Assembly: GCA_017453705.1 (NCBI GenBank)
Contig: JAFTEK010000340.1
Span: 1 to 5,822 of the forward strand
DNA: 5,822 bases
From: Treponema sp.
GTDB taxonomy: Bacteria > Spirochaetota > Spirochaetia > Treponematales > Treponemataceae
Direction of reading: 5' to 3'
Shown in pieces: positions 1-5,626 of this stretch. The notes under the pieces were generated by a model, which had not been told where the DNA came from, ran no database searches, and saw nothing but the letters and a program-made list of their open reading frames with translations. How positions within the stretch are numbered: the stretch's first letter is position 1; every line of letters starts with the position of its first letter. The translations under genes and the position numbers were made by a program.

Positions 1-765
1 GACTTCCCTGTTGGCTTCCTGGCAGAAGAAGTCCATCCTCTTGCCCGGCACGGGGTTCGTGTCTATCTCCTTGCGCAGGGCTTCCAGATGGCTGAACAGC
101 CTTACGATTTCTTCGTTTATCGTGTACTTGACCAGCATCGCTGCGGTTTCTTCCAGAATCTTGTTTTCATCCGCCTTGTCGCCCAGCAGCTCGTTGAATT
201 TTGTTGTGATGATTTCCCTGAACCTGACTTCCATCTCCGGCTGGACTTCTTTGAAGAATGTCGCGCAGCTGTCCAGTGTATCAAGCTTGGCCAGCAGGTC
301 GGCCTTCAGTTTTTCGCCTTCCCTCTTTCTGGACTCAAGGAACTGGGAGAAAGCTTGCTCAAACACAGGCTCAATCTTTTTCCAGTATGCGTCCGGGTCG
401 TATTTGTGGCTCACGTTGAGCACCCCCTCCTGTGCGACGACGAGGGAGAGGGGGATGTCATCCGCTTTTTTCCCTAGGGCCAGGGCGACCTTGGCGATTT
501 CATCGCGGTATTTGACGGCGGCATCAGTGTCAGCAGTGATGACGGAGCCGGAGTTGTTCTCGTGAACCCTTATCGTAAGATCCAGTTTGCCCCTCGTCAC
601 TTTCTCGGAAATCCGCCTGCGTAGGTCCAGTTCCAGCGGATTCATGAAGGAGGGGATGGATATGTTCAAGTCCAGAAAGCGGGAGTTGACGCTGCGGAAT
701 TCCACGCTTATCTCTGTTCCCTCGTCGTCGGCTTCCTTGTAGCCGTAGCCTGTCATGCTGTTCAT
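1..765 (-). CDS. yicC: YicC-family protein (endoribonuclease-like), C-terminus cut by window edge
   Basis: This is a YicC-type protein, a family linked to RNA turnover; E. coli YicC is reported to act as an endoribonuclease. The frame is open from the ATG at 765-763 to the window edge, giving 255 residues of a family usually near 290, so roughly 35 residues are missing. Visible hallmarks are the start MNSMTGYGY, EFRSVNSRFLD at residues 22-32, ESRKREGEKLKADL at about 144-157, the helix INEEIVRLFSHLEAL at about 216-230, and the C-terminal signature GKRMDFFCQEANREV at 241-255. The start overlaps the murC stop as ATGA, with AGGAG seven bases upstream, so translation is probably coupled to murC. 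The reading direction is certain because the family motifs run along the whole frame. The exact biochemical role in this organism is inferred from family membership only. Confidence 0.95.
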   Translation of the reverse strand, partial: MNSMTGYGYKEADDEGTEISVEFRSVNSRFLDLNISIPSFMNPLELDLRRRISEKVTRGKLDLTIRVHENNSGSVITADTDAAVKYRDEIAKVALALGKKADDIPLSLVVAQEGVLNVSHKYDPDAYWKKIEPVFEQAFSQFLESRKREGEKLKADLLAKLDTLDSCATFFKEVQPEMEVRFREIITTKFNELLGDKADENKILEETAAMLVKYTINEEIVRLFSHLEALRKEIDTNPVPGKRMDFFCQEANREV

Positions 766-2306
766 ATTTGCTCCTGAGCTTTTGTTCCTGAAAGTTTTTC
801 CAAGAGAATCTGGCCGACCTTCCAGTTGTCGCCTGCCCCCATTGTCACAAAGACATAGCCGTCCGGGTAGGCTTTTCCGCTGTCTTGTCCAAGCTGCCTG
901 AACACCTCGTCCGCGGCCTGGTCAAATTCCCCCCGGTATACGACTTTCTCGTGGTGGCATGAAGCCCTCTCAGCAAGTATCTCTCCGTTCACTGGCGAGG
1001 CGGAAGCATCCTCGCGCGCAGACCCATATATCCTGTTGATTATAACCGAGTCCGCGCTGGAAAAGCTTGATGCGAACTCTTCCAAGAGGGCGGCTGTGCG
1101 GGTATATGTGTGGCTCATGAAGTCCACGATTATCTTGTGCCCCCTGTAGAATTCCCTGTAGCCTGCAAGGGTGGTCTTTATTGCCGTGGGGTGGTGTCCG
1201 TAGTCATCGATGATAATCAGATCCTGTCCTAGTGGTGTCTTGCTTCTGGCGATAATCTCGCTCCGCCTTCTGCCGCCCCTAAAGTTAAGCAGCCCGCGTT
1301 TTATTGCTTCAAGATAATCACTGGGGTTCCTGCCGTATTCAGTGAGCAGCCTGCAGCACAGGGCGACGGCGGCGGCCGAGTTCCGCGCGTTATGCCTGCC
1401 TGGAACGCAGATGGCGAATTCTCCCATGTTTCCTATGGAGAAAAATTGCCTTCCCCCCTCAACCTTGCCAAATGTAAGTTTGTATTCCCCGGATGCGCCC
1501 TCGCCGTAGGGGATAAGCTTCAGGTCGCCCCTCTTTTTCTTTGCCATGTCAGCGGCCTCGCAAGCTCCCTTGTCATCAGCGCAGTAGATTAGCTCGCCTT
1601 CCTCCGGCAAAAGGCAGGCGTAGTCAACGAACGCCGCCCTTATGTCCTCGTAGGTCGGATAGTAGTCCTGGTGGTCGCTTTCCACGGCGGTGAGTATTAT
1701 CTTCTTTGGGTGGAATGCCATGAAGTGCCGCTGGTACTCGCAGGTCTCGGCGACAAAGATGTTGGTGGAATTATGAGCGTAGGCAGGGGATGTCATGGTA
1801 CAACTGCCCTTTGAAGGACGACCGTATTCGGTGTCTCCGAACGAGGCGATTATGCTGCCCGCCAGAACCTGGGACGGCATGTCCAGTTCCTTGAGTATCG
1901 TTCCTGTAAGCCCTGTCGTCGTCGTCTTTCCGTGTACGCCACATATCCCGCAGCCGTATGACTGGGCGGAAACGGCTCCCAGCGCTTCGCTGTAGAGCAT
2001 CATGGGCAGGCCTCGCTTTACGGCCTGTTCCAGGTCGGGGGTCTTTTCGGGGCTGTATGCGCTGGAATATATTACGCAGCGGATGTCGTCTTTTATGTTG
2101 TCTGCGCTGAAGGGGAGGGGAGTTATGCCCAGCCGCTCCAGGATTTCGTCCGTGTAGAATCTCTCCGCTACGTCGCTTCCTGTTATGTCCGCGCCCCTTG
2201 CGGCAAGAATCTCCGCGAGGGCGGCCATGCCTGTGCCCTTTATCCCCACAAGGTGCAGGTGCACTCCGTGGAGATTTTCGGGCAATGTTTTAACATCTTG
2301 GCTCAT
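762..2306 (-). CDS. murC: UDP-N-acetylmuramate--L-alanine ligase MurC
   Basis: MurC joins L-alanine to UDP-N-acetylmuramic acid using ATP, the first peptide-adding step of cytoplasmic peptidoglycan precursor synthesis. The 514-residue protein shows all three Mur-ligase domains. An N-terminal Rossmann domain has HLVGIKGTGMAALAEIL at about 18-34. The central ATPase has the P-loop GVHGKTTTT at 123-131, the acidic loop ETCEYQRHF at 187-195, ESDHQDYY at 209-216 and GRHNARNSAAA at 303-313. The C-terminal domain has FRGGRRRSE at 342-350, DDYGHHPTAI at 367-376, SHTYTRT at 398-404, IYGSARE at 427-433 and TMGAGDNWKVG at 488-498. It is slightly longer than the common 460-490 residues, partly from an extended stretch at about 157-184. 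Mpl, the related tripeptide ligase, was considered, but the C-terminal motifs are MurC-like. The ATG at 2306 has no Shine-Dalgarno; see the promoter entry. Expression probably comes from this promoter and possibly from read-through of the PDZ gene 31 bases upstream. Confidence 0.96.
   Translation of the reverse strand: MSQDVKTLPENLHGVHLHLVGIKGTGMAALAEILAARGADITGSDVAERFYTDEILERLGITPLPFSADNIKDDIRCVIYSSAYSPEKTPDLEQAVKRGLPMMLYSEALGAVSAQSYGCGICGVHGKTTTTGLTGTILKELDMPSQVLAGSIIASFGDTEYGRPSKGSCTMTSPAYAHNSTNIFVAETCEYQRHFMAFHPKKIILTAVESDHQDYYPTYEDIRAAFVDYACLLPEEGELIYCADDKGACEAADMAKKKRGDLKLIPYGEGASGEYKLTFGKVEGGRQFFSIGNMGEFAICVPGRHNARNSAAAVALCCRLLTEYGRNPSDYLEAIKRGLLNFRGGRRRSEIIARSKTPLGQDLIIIDDYGHHPTAIKTTLAGYREFYRGHKIIVDFMSHTYTRTAALLEEFASSFSSADSVIINRIYGSAREDASASPVNGEILAERASCHHEKVVYRGEFDQAADEVFRQLGQDSGKAYPDGYVFVTMGAGDNWKVGQILLEKLSGTKAQEQI
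771..775 (-). promoter_or_regulatory. Ribosome binding site of yicC inside the murC 3' end
   Basis: On the minus strand AGGAG lies within the last codons of murC, with five bases (771-775) followed by a short spacer to the ATG at 765. It fixes the yicC start and supports reinitiation or coupled translation at the ATGA overlap. Confidence 0.75.
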
Positions 2307-2314
2307 AGGCCACG

Positions 2315-2343
2315 ATTATAGCAGTTTTTGGCGGGCTTTACAA
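2315..2343 (-). promoter_or_regulatory. Sigma-70-type promoter of murC, probably giving a leaderless mRNA
   Basis: On the minus strand a -35 TTGTAA (2343-2338, four of six consensus bases) is followed by exactly 17 bases and then a perfect -10 TATAAT (2320-2315). The -35 box contains the TAA stop of the PDZ gene. Seven bases beyond the -10 is position 2308, so the predicted transcript starts at 2308-2306, at or within two bases of the murC ATG. The absence of any purine-rich Shine-Dalgarno before that ATG fits a leaderless message. The transcription start is inferred, not measured. Confidence 0.65.
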
Positions 2344-3045
2344 TTCCATGTCCACGGTCATTTCCTGACCCTCTCGGACTAAGGTGATCCTTATATGGTC
2401 TCCTTTCTGGGCTCCTGCCTCAAAGTTCAGAAGGTCGTCCTCGCTTTCTATCTTGTTGGAGTTTATCTGTGTGATTATGTCTCCAGATTGAATGTCGGCT
2501 TTTATCGCGGGGTAGCCGTCAAAGGTCGCTGTGACGTATGCCCCCTTGGGCATGTCCTGGTAGAAGTTTTCATCTTCTGTAAGATTCCTGGCTCCTATGC
2601 CGAGCTTCCACTTGGCGATTTCCGCCTCCGTGTATGGACGCAGCAGGAACACATTGGATCCTGTTCCTCGTTCTGCCATTTCGACATATACATATTTCTG
2701 CTGGTGTTTTTTGGCAAAGGCCGCCAGTTCCCTGGTTCCGCTCTTGTTTCCTTTGTAATAGGGCTTTTTTGCCATTCCAATGCCGGTCTTTGTCTGTGCC
2801 ATGGGGTAGCTACAAATTACAGGTTTGAGCTTTTTTTCCCGTAGCAGTTGCTGCAGGCTCTCATAGTCATCTTCCTGATAAAAGACTTGGGCGTTCTCCT
2901 TTTTTCCCAGTAAGGCGTCTTCAGGGATGGACTCAATCGGCTCGTATTCATCGTAGTAATCCTCAAGCAGCTTTGCCCCGCTTATGGCAAAGACTGCCAG
3001 CGTCATTGCCAGCAGGGCCATCAGCGCAATTGTTCTCTTAATCAT
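2338..3045 (-). CDS. Secreted or periplasmic protein with a single C-terminal PDZ domain
   Basis: This 235-residue protein begins with a positively charged MIKR and a hydrophobic segment at about 5-23, which is a signal peptide or N-terminal anchor. There is no lipobox cysteine nearby, so it is probably not a lipoprotein. Residues about 28-60 are very acidic and tyrosine-rich. The middle (about 60-160) is a charged region I do not recognise. The C-terminus, about 165-235, reads as a PDZ domain: a ligand-loop region around KGAYVTATFDGYPAIKADI, then the typical SGDIITQINSNKIESEDDL and a last strand DHIRITLVREGQEMTVDMEL. No serine-protease or metalloprotease catalytic motif is present, so it is a PDZ protein without a protease domain, perhaps an adaptor or envelope-stress sensor. 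The ATG at 3045 is preceded by GGAGG five bases away. It lies 31 bases upstream of murC on the same strand, which suggests but does not prove a link to envelope biogenesis. Confidence 0.87.
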   Translation of the reverse strand: MIKRTIALMALLAMTLAVFAISGAKLLEDYYDEYEPIESIPEDALLGKKENAQVFYQEDDYESLQQLLREKKLKPVICSYPMAQTKTGIGMAKKPYYKGNKSGTRELAAFAKKHQQKYVYVEMAERGTGSNVFLLRPYTEAEIAKWKLGIGARNLTEDENFYQDMPKGAYVTATFDGYPAIKADIQSGDIITQINSNKIESEDDLLNFEAGAQKGDHIRITLVREGQEMTVDMEL

Positions 3046-3130
3046 AAATTCCTCCGTGATATAATTGGGAGTAAAGGGGGCATTCCGCAGTTCAAATTCT
3101 TGGAGTTACCCCCACCCTAACAATTATTAT

Positions 3131-3177
3131 AGGGCATCTCTAAAAACTTGGCAAGATTCGTTTTTAATGACTGCCCT
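3131..3177. repeat. Imperfect inverted repeat (hairpin) in the divergent intergenic region
   Basis: The arms are AGGGCA-TCTC-TAAAAAC (3131-3147) and GTTTTTA-ATGAC-TGCCCT (3160-3177) around a 12-base loop. Six outer and seven inner base pairs are perfect. With one bulged C, two more pairs form in the middle. It lies between divergently transcribed genes, so a terminator role for a neighbouring known gene is unlikely. The arm ends look like short terminal inverted repeats, so a decayed or miniature mobile element is possible. Confidence 0.6.
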
Positions 3178-3183
3178 TTGTGT

Positions 3184-3282
3184 ATGGATGCCGTTGACAT
3201 GTTCCGCCCCGATGATGTATCTTACGTCTTACATTCAAAAGACAGTTCGAAGTCCTTCCTGTCTATAAACAAAACCAGGTAA
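3184..3282 (+). CDS. Doubtful small ORF, 32 aa (open frame back to 3133)
   Basis: An ATG at 3184 opens 32 codons ending in TAA at 3280-3282, including MDAVDMFRPDDVSYVLHSKD. The same frame stays open back to 3133, just after a TAG, which would add residues including FVFNDCPLC. Codon usage looks plausibly coding, and a hairpin followed by seven T residues lies just downstream (3286-3338), as expected for a small transcription unit. Against it, there is no Shine-Dalgarno before the ATG, no recognised family, and the upstream part overlaps a hairpin. It could equally be a fragment of a lost gene or chance. Confidence 0.2.
   Translation: MDAVDMFRPDDVSYVLHSKDSSKSFLSINKTR
3194..3223 (+). promoter_or_regulatory. 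Candidate promoter, consensus -35
   Basis: TTGACA (3194-3199, perfect consensus) is followed by an 18-base spacer and TATCTT (3218-3223, four of six). It could drive the transporter gene at 3375 with a long leader, but the hairpin and T-run at 3286-3338 would lie in that leader. It also falls inside the small ORF, so only one of the two readings is likely to matter. Confidence 0.3.
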
Positions 3283-3285
3283 ATG

Positions 3286-3338
3286 AGGGAGTCTCAAAAG
3301 CCCGTCTGCTCTTTTGGAACTGCCTTGAATGTTTTTTT
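3286..3338 (+). terminator. Hairpin followed by a T-run, terminator-like
   Basis: The arms AGGGAGTCTCAAAAG (3286-3300) and CTTTTGGAACTGCCT (3311-3325) pair at 13 of 15 positions, including one G-T, around a 10-base loop. Six bases later there are seven consecutive T residues (3332-3338). As a plus-strand terminator it would end transcription before the transporter gene. The six-base gap before the T-run is longer than in a classical intrinsic terminator. The arm ends also resemble the terminal words of the other intergenic hairpins. Confidence 0.4.
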
Positions 3339-3343
3339 ATAGA
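3314..3343 (+). promoter_or_regulatory. Candidate promoter of the queuosine-precursor transporter gene
   Basis: TTGGAA (3314-3319) and TATAGA (3338-3343) each match four of six consensus bases and are 18 bases apart. This would give a start site near 3350 and a leader of about 25 bases containing the GAGG ribosome site at 3365-3368. It is a modest match and overlaps the hairpin arm, so it is tentative. Confidence 0.33.
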
Positions 3344-3374
3344 GGGAATCTCACTGTCCAAAGCGAGGTTTCTT

Positions 3375-4091
3375 ATGAATGAACTTTTTCTTATCATCAC
3401 ACTGTTGGTCTCCTTCGGGGGAACCCTTCTCTTTTTGTGGGCTTTCGGAAAAGGCGGGCTTTTTGCCTGGATAGGCATCTGCACCGTCCTTGCCAACATC
3501 GAGGTCACGCTTCTTGTCCATGCCTTTGGTATGGATCAGACCCTGGGCAACACCCTCTTCGCCGCGACTTTCCTTGCAACCGACATACTGAGCGAGGTCT
3601 ACGGAAAGAAGGACGCGGGCAAGGGGGTTCTGGCGGGAATCCTGACCAACCTGAGCTTTATCCTGCTTTCCTTTATGTGGGTGCATTATATCCCGGCGGA
3701 AGGGGATAGGGCGGCTGACTTTGTTAAGGGGCTGTTCTCCAATACGCCCCGTATGCTGATTTCCAGCCTGATTGCATACGTTGTCTCTGAGTCAATCGAT
3801 GTATTCTTGTACCATGCCTGGTGGAACCTCACGGAGAAAAAGACTGGCAGCCACACGAAGATGCTCTGGTTCCGCAACAATTTCTCGACTTTGATATCCC
3901 AGTTCGTCAACATCGTGATATTTAATTTCGGGGCTTTCTCCAGTATTTACGGCATCAATGACTTGATTGCAATAACCTGGTCCTGCTATGTTATATACAT
4001 CGTGACAAGCCTCTTGGACACCCCGTTTATATATCTGGCTCGAAAGCTTGCAAAAAATACCTCTGGAGATGGAAATGGGATTTCTTACTAA
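3375..4091 (+). CDS. VUT/YhhQ-family transporter, probable queuosine precursor importer
   Basis: Members of this family are integral membrane importers of queuosine precursors (E. coli YhhQ), feeding tRNA wobble-base modification. The 238-residue protein has about six hydrophobic segments, near 4-24, 28-50, 57-75, 84-105, 126-147 and 170-220, the last long enough to be two helices. Family-like signatures are ATDILSEVYGKK at 68-79, the polar helix RMLISSLIAYVVSESIDVFL at 126-145, WFRNNFSTLISQF at 165-177 and LLDTPFIYLARKL at 213-225. The ATG at 3375 is preceded by GAGG with a six-base spacer. Its last codons overlap the next gene by 17 bases, and the tail after about residue 226 (NTSGDGNGISY) looks non-conserved, possibly altered when the AT-rich neighbour joined. 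I see no preQ1-type riboswitch upstream. The substrate is inferred from the family. Confidence 0.87.
   Translation: MNELFLIITLLVSFGGTLLFLWAFGKGGLFAWIGICTVLANIEVTLLVHAFGMDQTLGNTLFAATFLATDILSEVYGKKDAGKGVLAGILTNLSFILLSFMWVHYIPAEGDRAADFVKGLFSNTPRMLISSLIAYVVSESIDVFLYHAWWNLTEKKTGSHTKMLWFRNNFSTLISQFVNIVIFNFGAFSSIYGINDLIAITWSCYVIYIVTSLLDTPFIYLARKLAKNTSGDGNGISY
4065..4068 (+). promoter_or_regulatory. Ribosome binding site deciding the start of the 4075 gene
   Basis: GGAG at 4065-4068 is six bases from the ATG at 4075 and directly abuts the ATG at 4069. The good spacing favours 4075 over the in-frame ATGs at 4069 and 4048. The site lies within the transporter's coding sequence, so the two genes are probably translationally coupled. 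Confidence 0.6.
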
Positions 4092-4509
4092 CCTACTTAA
4101 AAATAAAATCAGTAAAAAGAGAAGCAAAAACACACTTGCACAAGACATAGCCGTTGCATCGGACTGGATTGTAGAAGCCTTGGCTTCTTCCGGCTATAAG
4201 GCTGATTATACATTGGAAAGCATGAAAGAGATAGACCGTTTCTTTGATGAGCAAAACAAGCCCGGTGGAATCCTGGCAGAAAACAGAGGGAAAATCCTAT
4301 TTGGCATAGGCTCGTATATTGGTCAGACTGCCATTAAATTATATGGCGGGGAATGGATTACTGATGATAGTGATTCAGAAGGAGAGCTGAATATTTCAGT
4401 AAGAACAGAAAACGGAAGTCTAATCTTTCCCGTCATGAAATGCATGAAACGCTTCCAGAATGGCATGGAAGACAGCATCTATACCTATATGGCAATTTTA
4501 AACAGATAG
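4075..4509 (+). CDS. Uncharacterised small cytoplasmic protein, AT-rich, possibly acquired
   Basis: With the ATG at 4075 this is a 144-residue soluble protein. It has no signal peptide or membrane segment. It begins with a basic stretch (LLKNKISKKRSK), then shows a likely helical region with SMKEIDRFFDEQ (about 49-60), a glycine-rich part ILFGIGSYIGQTAIKLYGGEW (about 74-94), and a strand-rich C-terminal half. The pattern of an acidic helix, then GxYxG and GGEW, recalls small proteins of unknown function of the DUF3806 or immunity-protein style, but I cannot name the family. The base composition differs from its neighbours: I counted 171 G/C in 429 bases (about 40%) from 4081 to 4509, against about 52% in sampled parts of the transporter, and AAA, ATA and TTA codons are frequent. 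It overlaps the transporter by 17 bases. Horizontal acquisition is likely; function unknown. Confidence 0.8.
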   Translation: MGFLTNLLKNKISKKRSKNTLAQDIAVASDWIVEALASSGYKADYTLESMKEIDRFFDEQNKPGGILAENRGKILFGIGSYIGQTAIKLYGGEWITDDSDSEGELNISVRTENGSLIFPVMKCMKRFQNGMEDSIYTYMAILNR

Positions 4510-4565
4510 AATGAGCCAGTTGCAAAAGTCGGTTGTTTTTGCACAAACTCACATAGATCGAAGGA

Positions 4566-4594
4566 TTGAAAAAAAGCTAGCAATCCGCTATACT
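4566..4594 (+). promoter_or_regulatory. Strong sigma-70-type promoter of cysE
   Basis: TTGAAA (4566-4571, five of six) and TATACT (4589-4594, five of six) are separated by exactly 17 bases. The predicted start is the A at 4601, giving a 17-base leader with no clear Shine-Dalgarno before the ATG at 4618. This makes cysE an independent transcription unit from the gene ending at 4509. Confidence 0.72.
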
Positions 4595-4619
4595 TTTTCG
4601 ATATAAATTAAAAGCGGAT
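4583..4619 (+). repeat. 7-bp inverted repeat spanning the cysE -10 box and start codon
   Basis: ATCCGCT (4583-4589) and AGCGGAT (4613-4619) are perfect reverse complements 30 bases apart. The left half touches the -10 box and the right half contains the first two bases of the ATG. It could be a repressor site across about three helical turns. In a read-through RNA from upstream it could form a hairpin hiding the start codon. A chance match of this length is possible. Confidence 0.35.
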
Positions 4620-5505
4620 GGTGGTGGCCTTGAAAGAGTCTATTGACGGTTCTATAAATGCAATCCTTGAGTCCTACGAGAAATATGGCGGCATAAACTT
4701 GGACGAGTCTAACGACTTTCCCAACAGGCAGAACGTCATAGAGGTTCTCAAGGATATTCAGTATTTGATTTTTCCCGGTTTCAGGACGGCGGAAACACTG
4801 GATGCCGGAACCCTCCGCTTTATCGTGGGGCAGCGGGTGAACCGTATAGTGGAGGTTCTTACCCGCGAGATAAAGAAAGCCTTGGTGTACGTGGTGCGGG
4901 ACAAGAACGTGGAGTTCAGCCATTGCTTTGCACTGGCCGAGAGGACCAGCTTGGCCCTTATAGAAGAAATCCCTGAGCTGCGCCGTAAGATTGGTCTGGA
5001 CGTGCAGGCGGCTTATGCAGGGGATCCTGCCGCCAAGTCCACTGAGGAAGTCATAGTTTCATACCCAGGCCTGGAGGCAATCTGTGTTTATAGAATAGCC
5101 CACTTTCTCGCTGTCAACGGTGTCCCGGTTCTGCCCCGCATTATGACCGAGTACGCGCACGGACATACGGGCATTGACATCAATCCTGGAGCGCAGATAG
5201 GGGAGAGCTTTTTCATAGACCACGGAACCGGTGTCGTCATCGGTGAGACCACGGTAATCGGCAATAACGTCAAGATATACCAGGGGGTCACCCTTGGGGC
5301 GTTGAGCGTAAAGAAAGAACTTATGAACAAGAAGCGGCACCCTACTATAGAAGACAACGTTACAATCTACGCAAACGCTACTATACTGGGCGGAGAGACG
5401 GTGATAGGGGAATATTCCACAATCGGGGGCAACACCTGGGTCACGAGGTCTGTCCCCCCTCATTCCGTCTTAGTCCAAGGCAAGCGTCAGGATCCCACCG
5501 ACTAG
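4618..5505 (+). CDS. cysE: Serine O-acetyltransferase, EpsC/plant-like type
   Basis: This enzyme acetylates L-serine with acetyl-CoA to give O-acetylserine, the precursor for cysteine synthesis, in the cytoplasm. The 295-residue protein has an N-terminal helical domain (about 1-145) and a C-terminal left-handed beta-helix of hexapeptide repeats. Visible motifs are GDPAAKS at 135-141, [16 protein letters not shown] at 149-164, [15 protein letters not shown] at 181-195 with the probable catalytic-dyad Asp at 187, [11 protein letters not shown] at 201-211 with His202, and the insertion [16 protein letters not shown] at about 229-244, typical of the EpsC group. It ends in [10 protein letters not shown] with a short tail. 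The start is uncertain: the ATG at 4618 lacks a good Shine-Dalgarno, and GTG codons at 4621 and 4624 and TTG at 4630 are in frame. No cysK partner is visible in the window. It has its own promoter and is followed by a convergent gene. Confidence 0.95.
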   Translation: MVVALKESIDGSINAILESYEKYGGINLDESNDFPNRQNVIEVLKDIQYLIFPGFRTAETLDAGTLRFIVGQRVNRIVEVLTREIKKALVYVVRDKNVEFSHCFALAERTSLALIEEIPELRRKIGLDVQAAYAGDPAAKSTEEVIVSYPGLEAICVYRIAHFLAVNGVPVLPRIMTEYAHGHTGIDINPGAQIGESFFIDHGTGVVIGETTVIGNNVKIYQGVTLGALSVKKELMNKKRHPTIEDNVTIYANATILGGETVIGEYSTIGGNTWVTRSVPPHSVLVQGKRQDPTD

Positions 5506-5506
5506 T

Positions 5507-5520
5507 TTTTGAAACTGCCT
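5507..5520 (-). repeat. TIR-like 14-base word after cysE
   Basis: TTTTGAAACTGCCT matches TTTTGGAACTGCCT at 3312-3325 at 13 of 14 bases. The complement of 3286-3299 (TTTTGAGACTCCCT) is a looser third copy. Such GGC-GTYYC-AAAA words often form ends of insertion sequences, but no transposase is present here. Confidence 0.35.
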
Positions 5521-5530
5521 CTTTTGGGGT

Positions 5531-5557
5531 GTGGGATTCCGTTTTACGGAATTCCAC
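5531..5557. repeat. Inverted repeat downstream of cysE
   Basis: GTGGGATTCCGT (5531-5542) and ACGGAATTCCAC (5546-5557) pair over 12 positions with one G-T, around a three-base loop. No T-run follows on either strand, so it is not a classical intrinsic terminator, though it may pause or protect the 3' end of the cysE message. Confidence 0.6.
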
Positions 5558-5573
5558 GTAGGATCCCTAAGGA

Positions 5574-5609
5574 AACACTGAATAATCCGAATGCGGATTA
5601 TTCAGTGTT
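5574..5609. terminator. Perfect 16-bp stem hairpin between convergent genes
   Basis: AACACTGAATAATCCG (5574-5589) and CGGATTATTCAGTGTT (5594-5609) are perfect reverse complements around the loop AATG. An outer TAAGGA/TCCTAA pairing with one mismatch could extend it to 5568-5618. Its place between converging genes suggests a bidirectional terminator or transcript end, but neither side has a clear T-run. A palindromic intergenic repeat is the alternative. Confidence 0.6.
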
Positions 5610-5626
5610 AACTCCTAAGACAGACT

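Noticed and set aside
11..565. A 184-codon plus-strand open frame opposite yicC
   Set aside because: The opposite strand carries clear YicC-family motifs along the whole stretch, and this frame has serine/leucine-rich low-complexity content typical of an antisense shadow.
2395..2844. A 149-codon plus-strand open frame opposite the PDZ gene
   Set aside because: The minus strand encodes a coherent signal peptide and PDZ domain with a good ribosome site; the plus frame has no recognisable features.
3283..3374. preQ1 riboswitch upstream of the queuosine-precursor transporter
   Set aside because: The hairpin there lacks the preQ1-I tail (A-rich segment running into an AAGGAG-like pairing) and resembles a TIR or terminator stem instead.
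3351..3686. Minus-strand open frames (also 3263-3508, 3686-3913 and 3792-4148) opposite the transporter
   Set aside because: They lie antisense to a well-supported membrane protein and show no family motifs or ribosome sites.
4048..4074. Upstream start (ATG 4048) for the AT-rich gene
   Set aside because: It has no suitably spaced ribosome site; GGAG at 4065-4068 is correctly spaced for the ATG at 4075.
4521..4543. Hairpin TGCAAAA/TTTTGCA after the AT-rich gene as a terminator
   Set aside because: The stem is only 7 bp and AT-rich, with a 9-base loop and no T-run after it, so it is too weak to call, though it may contribute to ending the upstream transcript.
5059..5463. Minus-strand open frames opposite cysE
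   Set aside because: The plus strand carries the full acetyltransferase hexapeptide-repeat domain; these are shadows.
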